Shown piece by piece: positions 19,596 through 27,530 of a stretch of 55,213 nucleotides of DNA. Numbering within the stretch: the first letter of the stretch is position 1; each line of letters starts with the position of its first letter. Below the pieces are notes generated by a model. The model ran no database searches. It was not told the DNA's origin and saw only the letters and a list, made by a program, of their open reading frames with translations. Origin of the DNA: OMG group bacterium. Its GTDB lineage: Bacteria > Pseudomonadota > Gammaproteobacteria > Pseudomonadales > Azotimanducaceae. The stretch is from positions 1-55,213 of the forward strand of contig JAAXGW010000023.1 in the NCBI GenBank assembly GCA_012267385.1. The letters run 5' to 3'. The position numbers and the translations under genes are program-made.

Positions 19596-22457
19596 TCAGT
19601 CGCTTCGGTATCGCATCGAGAGCGAGTAATAAGGTCCTTGCCAAGGTACAAGTGAATCAGAACGCACGATGCGTCCACAACATGCTTCAAACTGCGCAAC
19701 GTCCGGAACAGCATCAAAAGCGTTTGTCACCGCAGCTGTAACCGTGAAGTTTTCCTTTAAATTGAACTCCACATGTGCATCCAACTGCCACTTTGCACTA
19801 AAGGTTTGAATGAGTTCTAACGAGGAGTTGCTTGCGTTTTTGTGAGACCCAAATCGATTCACACGAACCATTAGATTCATACCTCCACGAAAGCGATGAT
19901 ACGCAGTCAACACTCCTCGATAACGCGGCCACGTATTTTCAAAGTCATAAAGACCTTCGGCGTTGATTAGCAGAAAAGTCGTCCCATCACTGCGCGTTTG
20001 AGGTACTTGACCAACAATCTCAATCTTGTTCCAGTTGACCGTACCCACGAGCTCGGTTGTACCGAATCGGTTGTTAAAACTATAGTTGCCGACAAGGTCA
20101 AATCCCTCCGATCTAGTCTTCAGCGAGTTCGTGAAGTAGACTACTTGAGCAATGGAATTCGCATTGGGTACTCCTCGTGCGATCAGATCTGCTACGGCTC
20201 GTTCATCAACTACAAACGGAGAAGATAGAGTCAACCGATCTTCAAGTTCAACCACGTAACCATCAAGTGTTACACTCCAGCGGTCTCTAGAACCTAGCGT
20301 CGATCTACTCTGTGCCTGAGTTTGATTAGATTGAGGCACAGTATTTCTTCGCCGTGATTGTGCGGTAGGACTCGAAAGCACTATACCAGCGGTAATGTGT
20401 GTCGACGTTTCCGGATTAAGTGGTGCTGCGCCAAAATAAGCCGCGACGGGATGATCAGTGGGAAAAATGCCTTCTGCCACGGGAATACCTTGGCTATTGA
20501 TACGGGTAACCACACTGACCGTAGAAATCTGACCGATGGTCGGTGCTTTAAAACCGGTACCGATGGAAGTACGTATCGCGGAGTAATTCGTAAATTTGTA
20601 CTTCGTCGCAAATTTCCAAGTGGCTATATTTCCGTACGCACCGGCATCTTCGATCCTGCTTGCAAGATCCACGACCCAATCGGTCCCTATGTCATAAGAC
20701 AGATCAACATACACAGCACTCCCATCTCGAGTGCGATCTACCGAATACTGTGGAGGGTAGCCTGGGAAACCATTTGAACCCACCGCCATGACGTTATAAA
20801 TCGGGTCGCCGGCGATACAGTTGCCACCGGTTTGTGCTTCAATATCAGGATCGCTGGCTATCAGTGCTTCGTGTCCAGGAATTCGACACATCGGTGTGAT
20901 CAGCGCATCGTTTGGATCTGCGTCAACTTCAGCAATAGTAATATCCCAGTTGAACGGGTCAATGCGAGCAAATGGTCCTGCCATGTGTGAAGCGGGATCT
21001 CCCGTTCTGATCTCGTAGGAGTCTCGACGAATGTCAAAGCCAAAAGCGACAATGACAGGCTCGAGCCAGTTGGTAAACAAAGTCCACTCAAAATCGAAAT
21101 TCAATGCTAACTCGGTAGAGTTTAATTCACCCGGACGAAAAGTGGTAGGGGAACTCGGTCCCATGGAGGGATTCCAAGTGTCCTTTAACTGATAATTCAT
21201 CGTGCTGCTACCGAATCGCAAGCTTAGATCCCAATCAACATATTGAAAAACGTAGCCTTGAAATCCCACCACCGCTGCAAGGTCATTAGTGTTGCCGGTG
21301 AATTTCGGTGTGAATCCGCCAGGGAAGCGATCTCTAGGATTGAATATGGATCCATCCCTCAGGCGAATCGGATTGAGTTGCCCAACACCCGGTCGACGAT
21401 AGAAGAACGACCCAGTACTCTCGCTATCTCGCCAGTTTCCAAAGCCGTAGAATTCGACAGTTCCAAGTATTTGGCTATACAGTGGAATTGCAAAGTTCGC
21501 GCTCAATTTGGCATCCTCTCTTATGGGTTCTCCCCATACCTGTTCAGGATCAGCCAAATTTTCTCGATATTTTGGAGTTGTGTCATCTGGAATACCGTCC
21601 GCACCCCATACTAGACTCAAAAGGGTCCCGTTTTGATCACGAATTTCTGTGAGTGAGTCCGGTCCAAATCGATCGGGAACACCGTCACCGTTTGTATCGA
21701 CAGCAACTTCAGCACTTTGAGCAGGGGTTAACCCACTACCTCCACCAACTGCGAGGTCATAACGTTGACCTCTCGACGTACCACGTGAATCACTGTACTC
21801 GACACTCAAATTTATGAAACCTTGAAGTAACGGTAATCCAACATTCGAAGTGAACCTAACATCGCCACCACCTTGTGTGTATTCGCCCACTGACGCGGTG
21901 AAAGAGAATGAATCACGAGTGTCTTTCAGGTTGAAGTTTATGACACCGGCAATAGCGTCTGAGCCATAAAGGGCACTTGCTCCGTCATACAAAACTTCGA
22001 CAGACTTCAATGCCGAAACTGGTATCGACGCGATATCAGCTCCGTGGGTACCACTACCACCTAAACGAACGAGAGCACCCTTGTGTCGACGCTTGTTATT
22101 TAACAGAACCAGTACTTTGTCTGAATCTAAACCACGCACAAATGGAGGACGCATAAAGGATGCACCATCAGAAATTGGTTCGCGTGAAACATTGAACGAC
22201 GGCACCAACCGTTGCACCACATCTATTAAATCAGTTGCGGTCGCTACGCTCTCGATTTCTTCTTCGTCAAATAGCTGCACTGGCACCGTGCTTTCGATCG
22301 TGGACCGATCACCGGTACGAGTTCCCACCGAGATGACCTCTTCGGTTATTTCGAACTGCTCAGGAGACTCGCCAAATATCAACAACGCATTGAAGGAAAA
22401 CAACAACAAAAAGGAATATTGATGTGCGGATATGCGAGTTTTTCGGTCGAATTGCAT
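19596..22457 (-). CDS. TonB-dependent outer-membrane receptor
   Basis: This 953-residue protein imports a large or scarce substrate across the outer membrane using TonB energy. A signal peptide covers about residues 1-30. The plug domain follows (EEVISVGTRTGDRSTIES, PFVRGLDSDKVLVLLNNKR, VEVLYDGASALYGSDAIAGV). The rest is a 22-strand barrel with long loops ending in an aromatic strand (YYSLSMRYRSD). One loop carries a Q/S/T-rich insert (VPQSNQTQAQSRS). The substrate cannot be told from sequence. It is monocistronic, divergent from selC across about 200 bases. Confidence 0.92.
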   Translation of the reverse strand: MQFDRKTRISAHQYSFLLLFSFNALLIFGESPEQFEITEEVISVGTRTGDRSTIESTVPVQLFDEEEIESVATATDLIDVVQRLVPSFNVSREPISDGASFMRPPFVRGLDSDKVLVLLNNKRRHKGALVRLGGSGTHGADIASIPVSALKSVEVLYDGASALYGSDAIAGVINFNLKDTRDSFSFTASVGEYTQGGGDVRFTSNVGLPLLQGFINLSVEYSDSRGTSRGQRYDLAVGGGSGLTPAQSAEVAVDTNGDGVPDRFGPDSLTEIRDQNGTLLSLVWGADGIPDDTTPKYRENLADPEQVWGEPIREDAKLSANFAIPLYSQILGTVEFYGFGNWRDSESTGSFFYRRPGVGQLNPIRLRDGSIFNPRDRFPGGFTPKFTGNTNDLAAVVGFQGYVFQYVDWDLSLRFGSSTMNYQLKDTWNPSMGPSSPTTFRPGELNSTELALNFDFEWTLFTNWLEPVIVAFGFDIRRDSYEIRTGDPASHMAGPFARIDPFNWDITIAEVDADPNDALITPMCRIPGHEALIASDPDIEAQTGGNCIAGDPIYNVMAVGSNGFPGYPPQYSVDRTRDGSAVYVDLSYDIGTDWVVDLASRIEDAGAYGNIATWKFATKYKFTNYSAIRTSIGTGFKAPTIGQISTVSVVTRINSQGIPVAEGIFPTDHPVAAYFGAAPLNPETSTHITAGIVLSSPTAQSRRRNTVPQSNQTQAQSRSTLGSRDRWSVTLDGYVVELEDRLTLSSPFVVDERAVADLIARGVPNANSIAQVVYFTNSLKTRSEGFDLVGNYSFNNRFGTTELVGTVNWNKIEIVGQVPQTRSDGTTFLLINAEGLYDFENTWPRYRGVLTAYHRFRGGMNLMVRVNRFGSHKNASNSSLELIQTFSAKWQLDAHVEFNLKENFTVTAAVTNAFDAVPDVAQFEACCGRIVRSDSLVPWQGPYYSLSMRYRSD

Positions 22458-22659
22458 GCAAAAAAGTCCTTTGAAGAATCAATGTGGGAGATCACGTTGT
22501 AGAAAACTGGCTCGTTTATGAAGAGCCAAAAATCTCGTAAGCGAAATTGGGATAGTGATCAATAAATTGAATCAAAATTGTAGATATACAAACCGAAAAT
22601 TCTTAAGCACGTGAGATTGGTATGTTGACCTTCTTGGATAACTGGCTTAAATACTCATT

Positions 22660-22753
22660 GGAAGAGAATCGTCTCCGGTGAGACGCGCGGCCTTCAAAGC
22701 CGTTGAGATGCCTAATCGGTGTCTGGTGGGTTCGACTCCTACCTCTTCCGCCA
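22660..22753 (+). tRNA. selC: tRNA-Sec (anticodon TCA)
   Basis: The 94-base gene has the tRNA-Sec fold and an encoded CCA. It has a long 6-bp D stem (CGTCTC/GAGACG), anticodon stem GCGGC/GCCGT with loop CTTCAAA holding TCA, a long variable arm of 7 bp (AGATGCC/GGTGTCT), and the T loop TTCGACT. The acceptor pairs GGAAGAG with CTCTTCC (7 bp) and the T stem pairs GTGGG with CCTAC (5 bp), 12 bp in all, where E. coli has 13 (8+5). It means the organism inserts selenocysteine at some UGA codons. Confidence 0.95.
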
Positions 22754-22792
22754 TCAATCGAGCGAAAGAAAAGTGTTTCTTCGAGATTACCC

Positions 22793-23689
22793 TTAACCGA
22801 ATCCTGACCACGGGTTTGTCTTCAGTACCGCCCAACAAATCACACCAATTGCTAACGCGCCGGCAATCCATTGACCAGACCGTCCCAACCACCGTAGATT
22901 GAAACTTGCAACCACAGCGCCCACAATTACACCACAAAACATTCCTGTTAAATGAGCGATTACATCTGTATTTTCTCCGCCAATTCCTAGCAATATGAAA
23001 AGGCCAATAGCACCAGCGATCGGTAGCGCGTTGTATCTCCATCCCCTGCCGACGATCAACCTTCGACGAAAAAACAAACCAGCAAGCAAACCTACTGCTG
23101 CGAAAGTAGCGGTGGAAGCACCTATAGACGCAAACATTGAACCTTGAATGAGAGAGTTTAAATAGTTACCCATGGCTCCACACAGAAGCACCAACAACCA
23201 ACACAGACCACTTCCAAAATGACGGGCGACAAGACACCCAAACACCACACCCATGACGGTGTTTCCCACAATATGAGCTATATTTGCGTGAAGTAAAAGA
23301 GCAGTTATGCATCGCCACCATTCGCCGTTCTCGACCGCATGGACCCACATTGCGCCTTGACTGCGAAAGTTTGGGATGACACCCAAACCTTCCAACATCC
23401 AAATACTCCAAATTAACGCGACAAACACTATGCACCCAACGATACCACTGTCGATGACGGGAGACGGGGCACGTGTGCGATTGAAAATTCGATTCTCAGA
23501 CAGATAGAGTGAGATTTGATCCCGAGCACTTCGTTCAAGATTATTCGGTACCAACAAAACCCAATCGCGTCCAAAGCGCTCAACTTTCGATTCGATACCC
23601 ACGGAGGTCAACACCAAATCAAATTCGAGAATTTTTCGATAGCGTTTCGCTTCGACAATCCCAACCCATTCGCGATTTTCTACAGACAC
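22793..23689 (-). CDS. Rhomboid-family intramembrane protein
   Basis: The 298-residue protein has a cytoplasmic N-terminal region of about 90 residues, then a six-helix rhomboid domain. Visible are WWRCITALLLHANIAHIVGN (the WR and HxxxN motifs), SIGASTATFAAVG with the GxS nucleophile, and the catalytic His in VIAHLTGMFCGVIVG. This fits a serine protease cleaving inside membranes, although the GAST form, rather than GxSG, is less typical. The gene is convergent with selC. No substrate is suggested by the neighbours. Confidence 0.85.
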   Translation of the reverse strand: MSVENREWVGIVEAKRYRKILEFDLVLTSVGIESKVERFGRDWVLLVPNNLERSARDQISLYLSENRIFNRTRAPSPVIDSGIVGCIVFVALIWSIWMLEGLGVIPNFRSQGAMWVHAVENGEWWRCITALLLHANIAHIVGNTVMGVVFGCLVARHFGSGLCWLLVLLCGAMGNYLNSLIQGSMFASIGASTATFAAVGLLAGLFFRRRLIVGRGWRYNALPIAGAIGLFILLGIGGENTDVIAHLTGMFCGVIVGAVVASFNLRWLGRSGQWIAGALAIGVICWAVLKTNPWSGFG

Positions 23690-23862
23690 TTCTTGCGCTC
23701 AGTTCAGTGCACACTTGAAGGGGTTATTGCCATTAGCCAACAACGCGGTTTAATAACACCGAAAACTCTATCCATCTAACAATCGAAGGTGGGGCATTTC
23801 TGTTCGTAAAATTTTCCTGTTTGTATTTGATGAATACGGTTGATAACTAGCGAGAACCTTAG

Positions 23863-25284
23863 ATGGGAGACGAAATTGATCGCCGACATTTCGGTGCAGT
23901 TGACTTTAGTCGTTTTAGGCGATTGTTAAAGCAAGAAACAGACCATCTACAGAATTTGCTGGACTCTGACCGTATGAGCGAGCGAGGAGATATTGTTGGA
24001 TTTGAACTAGAAGCTTGTATTGTAGGAGAGGATGGACATCCCCGAGCGGCAAATAAAAAGTTGCTCAACGCTCTGAAAAATCCACTCGTCGTACCAGAAT
24101 TATCACAATTTAACGTCGAACTGAACGGTAGCCCGACAGCCCTCACAGGTAACGTTTTCTCTCGACTACACGATGAATTAATGTCCACTTGGGAAGACTG
24201 CCAATCGACAGCTAATGCCCTCAACTGCCACTTAGTACAAATAGGAATATTACCCACCATTGAACAACGACTCTTAACGTCCGAGCATATGTCTGACATG
24301 GTGCGATTTGAAGCACTCAATGATCGCCTTATGGCGATACGCGACGGTACTGAAATTGAAATACGCATAGAAGGCGCGGACGAAGAGTTAGATATTAGAC
24401 ACGACGATGTGATGCTGGAAGCGGCGGCAACCAGCTTTCAAATCCACTTACAGTGTAAACCGGAACGCGCCATCCGCGACTTCAACGCCGCGATTGTAGC
24501 GTCCGCTCCTATGGTCGCGCTTAGTGCAAATTCCCACTATTTGTTTGGCAAAGAGCTTTGGTCAGAAACCAGAATTCCGTTGTTCGAGCAAGCTATTGAC
24601 ATTGGTGCCAGACACTTAAACCGAGTTTATTTTGGATCGGATTACGTGAACGAATCGCTCATGGAAGTGTTTGCGGCCAATCTCCACGACCACGCGATTT
24701 TGCTACCTTTCGTACAGGCTGAACCGCTCCACAAATTCGCACATCTAAGGTTCCAAAACGGTACTATTTGGCGGTGGAACCGCCCTCTCATTGGATTTGA
24801 CTACGACGGACAGCCGCACCTTCGTATCGAACATCGAACAGTTCCTTCTGGACCTACCATCAAAGATTGCGTAGCAAATTGTGCGGCGTTTGTAGGATTT
24901 GTACGCGCTCTAGTTGACCGCGCCACGCCAGTTGAAGAAGAAATACCCTTCGAAATTGCAAAACAAAACTTTTACGCCGCCGCGACACATGGATTAGCAG
25001 CTGATATCACATGGACCAACGGCAAAAACGTAAAGATAACAGACGTAATCACTGAAGAATTACTACCGGCGGCTCACGAAGCTCTGGTTGCCGCACACGT
25101 TCCAAAAGAAGAATGCGATCTTTTCCTCGGAATAATAAATGAACGTGTTCGAAGCGGTTTGAACGGCGCTAATTGGCAAAAACAATGGGTCGCAAAAAAC
25201 GGTCGCGACTTTCCCCGACTCACAATTGATTACACTCGCCTTCAGGAAACTAACGAACCCGTGCATACTTGGCCGACGCCATGA
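23863..25284 (+). CDS. GCS2-family glutamate-cysteine ligase-like carboxylate-amine ligase
   Basis: The 473-residue protein looks like a GCS2-type ligase, which joins an amino acid amine to a glutamate-type carboxylate with ATP. The family signature GFELEACIVGEDGHP (acidic Mg/ATP ligands) is near residue 48. FNVELNGSPTAL, SFQIHLQC (about 200), NSHYLFGKELWSETRIPLFEQ and LRIEHRTVPSGPT follow. The real substrate cannot be told. Its stop overlaps the ATG of the M14-type hydrolase gene (ATGA), so the two are probably made together. It is not a classical GshA. Confidence 0.8.
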   Translation: MGDEIDRRHFGAVDFSRFRRLLKQETDHLQNLLDSDRMSERGDIVGFELEACIVGEDGHPRAANKKLLNALKNPLVVPELSQFNVELNGSPTALTGNVFSRLHDELMSTWEDCQSTANALNCHLVQIGILPTIEQRLLTSEHMSDMVRFEALNDRLMAIRDGTEIEIRIEGADEELDIRHDDVMLEAAATSFQIHLQCKPERAIRDFNAAIVASAPMVALSANSHYLFGKELWSETRIPLFEQAIDIGARHLNRVYFGSDYVNESLMEVFAANLHDHAILLPFVQAEPLHKFAHLRFQNGTIWRWNRPLIGFDYDGQPHLRIEHRTVPSGPTIKDCVANCAAFVGFVRALVDRATPVEEEIPFEIAKQNFYAAATHGLAADITWTNGKNVKITDVITEELLPAAHEALVAAHVPKEECDLFLGIINERVRSGLNGANWQKQWVAKNGRDFPRLTIDYTRLQETNEPVHTWPTP

Positions 25285-26261
25285 AACTGTCATCGGATTT
25301 GACATTCTTCAGAAAGTTAACCTCACGGCGAGCACACGAACTCGCTTCGATTCTCCACACTCCTACGTTATTTGACTTTAGTAGTTCAGAACAAGCCCCA
25401 TTTTTTCTATCTGTTCTTCTACACGGGAACGAGACCTCCGGGTGGGATGCACTGCGTACTCTCGTCCAAGAAGAGTACCAGAACAAGAATCTTCCCTCCT
25501 GCTCGATTTTGATCGGTAATGTCCAAGCCGCGCAACATAACAAGAGAATGCTAGACGGACAACCCGACTTCAATAGGATCTGGGAAGGTGGGAGCTCTCC
25601 TTATGCGAAATGGGCCGACGACGTTATTTCATTTTTGGAGACAAAACACCCGTGGTTTGCACTTGACGTTCATAACAATACTGGTCCCAATCCGCACCAC
25701 TCGATTGTTACCAGCATTGACGCGACTACGATGTCTGCTGCACGTCTTTTCAGCCAAACAGCCATTTTTGCACAGCAACCTCCTGGTGTACTAACTCGTC
25801 GTACTTCGGCTTTTTGTACATCTATTACTATAGAAGCAGGCTTACCAGAAGACCCTGGAAGTGCTGCTCGTGCTCGAGAATATATTAGTGTTTTGTGGAA
25901 AGCTGGTACAGTGCCAGAAACCGATACCTCTGATCAAGAGCTGTTCCAAAATAACGTCCGCGTCCTAATCGAAAACGCTGACACGATCACTGATGATCAA
26001 GTGCCGAAATTTGCTCCTAAACTATATCGCTACAACTTTAAGATTATTCCCGAAGGCACGGAACTCGCGCGTTTAGTCGTGGACCATGCTCGATTAAGGG
26101 CTGTCGACGAGGATCAGCGAGATCAAACTCGAACTTTCTTAACCTATAAAGGGAAAAATGTATCCCTTCGAAGAGACACGATCTTATCTATGTACACAGA
26201 AGATCCACGAATCGCGCGTCAAGATTGCGTCTGTTATTTCTTAGAGCCTCTGCAAGTTTAA
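25281..26261 (+). CDS. M14/AspA-AstE-type zinc hydrolase
   Basis: The start is taken at ATG 25281 overlapping the ligase stop, giving 326 residues. Zinc ligands are visible in LLHGNETSGW (HxxE) and the later H of FALDVHNNTGPNPHH, with the likely catalytic Glu in ITIEAGLP. These are features of the succinylglutamate desuccinylase/aspartoacylase branch of M14, which releases acyl or amino acid groups from small amides. A ligase and an amidohydrolase in one operon suggest synthesis and trimming of the same amide-linked metabolite, which is inference. Confidence 0.82.
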   Translation: MKLSSDLTFFRKLTSRRAHELASILHTPTLFDFSSSEQAPFFLSVLLHGNETSGWDALRTLVQEEYQNKNLPSCSILIGNVQAAQHNKRMLDGQPDFNRIWEGGSSPYAKWADDVISFLETKHPWFALDVHNNTGPNPHHSIVTSIDATTMSAARLFSQTAIFAQQPPGVLTRRTSAFCTSITIEAGLPEDPGSAARAREYISVLWKAGTVPETDTSDQELFQNNVRVLIENADTITDDQVPKFAPKLYRYNFKIIPEGTELARLVVDHARLRAVDEDQRDQTRTFLTYKGKNVSLRRDTILSMYTEDPRIARQDCVCYFLEPLQV

Positions 26262-26590
26262 TCCAGTCTTTTCGGCAGTGTCTCAGTTTGAAATCTGAGC
26301 TATTTCCGAGCCAGACAATATACCCAACTCACTAGCTTCGTCTAAGACTGCTGAATGCTCAAAAGCATCTCCAACCGACTGCACTCGTCGTTGGGGCAGG
26401 TCTCACCTGCGAACTCTGAAGTGCTTTAATGCCAAAAAGTGAGTAAATATGGGATAAGTAAAGATCGTGAATGAAGCCAATCGTAGTCGAATCGGACATC
26501 ATGGTCACAACATGAACTACCTATGAGTTCCATTAACAACTAATCTCTCAACACTTATCGAAACTACTACTAGTCTACCCTCAAACAAAA
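26262..26590. other. Non-coding stretch between convergent genes
   Basis: About 330 bases lie between the end of the hydrolase gene and the end of the outer-membrane protein gene. Two short hairpins are visible, CTCAG/CTGAG near 26283-26300 and GCAGGT/ACCTGC near 26395-26410. Neither is followed by a convincing T-run. No gene or RNA is recognised. Confidence 0.45.
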
Positions 26591-27366
26591 TCACACACGC
26601 AACTCGATACCGATTTCGACGGCTGACATTTTTCTAGTGTGGTATTGGAAGGTCGTGTTAGTCGTATCGACCTGTTCCTCTGTATTCCATAGCCGTTCAT
26701 CTTTCATTACGAACTGGTATTCGATAGTGATGGAAACCTTGGGATACTGAAATAACGGCATTCGCATGCCAACTGCATAAACCGACGTTGCGTCGGAACC
26801 CACAGGCCTAGATCCACTTAAACTATAAGGTACCTGTTCTTCAAGCAGCACACGATGGGAACCTGTTAGAGTACTATCCATTTTCTTTTTTCCAGGACCG
26901 CTCCACCCCCCACCTACTTTCAAAAATACAGAAATTCGTTCGCTGAGGTAGTGATCGTAGATGACAGATATACCTAGAAAATTTCCGTCCGTTCTAGAGG
27001 CTACCCAAGATGCAGACACTGGCTCGTCATCTGGTTCTATCGGAGGAATCAACCAATGGGTTGCGGGAATGATCAGATCCGGTAGCCCCAAGTTAAAAAC
27101 TTCAATCGCCCAGTTTTTGTTGAAGTTATAACCGAAACCGCCGGAAAATTTGCTAGCAGAACCGTCCCTTCTCCAACCGGATGTACTGAAACCGGGTAAA
27201 TAGGTGTCAAAATAGGTTTCATTCTCCCACTTGTTCACTTCGTTCCAATAGGAAAGCCCAGCGTGAGCGTACCACCCCTTTCTTTTGCTGATAGGCTACC
27301 AGCCAGTAGAAACGTCAGCGCAAATCCAACGATGATCACAGGAAGTGAAAATTTAGAGATTCTCAT
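26591..27366 (-). pseudogene. Outer-membrane beta-barrel protein interrupted by a one-base frameshift
   Basis: An ATG at 27366 begins a good signal peptide (ISKFSLPVIIVGFALTFLL, then AGSLSAKERG). In that frame translation stops after about 43 codons. The barrel continues in another frame as GWYAHAGLSYWNEVNKW and then runs to 26591. The junction is a GGGG run at 27275-27278 on the minus strand. Adding one G would give a single uninterrupted protein of about 258 residues ending in AVEIGIELRV. The strands and terminal aromatic-poor strand suggest an OmpW/OmpA-like small barrel. It may be a real frameshift, a slipping tract or a sequencing error. Confidence 0.75.
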
Positions 27367-27530
27367 GTCAGATTTCTCCAATGGAATTTTGGTTTACCAC
27401 AGCAATTCTACATTCAGTCTCACACCTTCTCCACGATTGACGAAGAAGTTCCTCTCCTCCGATGTTTAACTCATCTGCAAACACATACCATACTATAGTG
27501 ATGAATTCAGACAAAGACACTACCGTCTGT

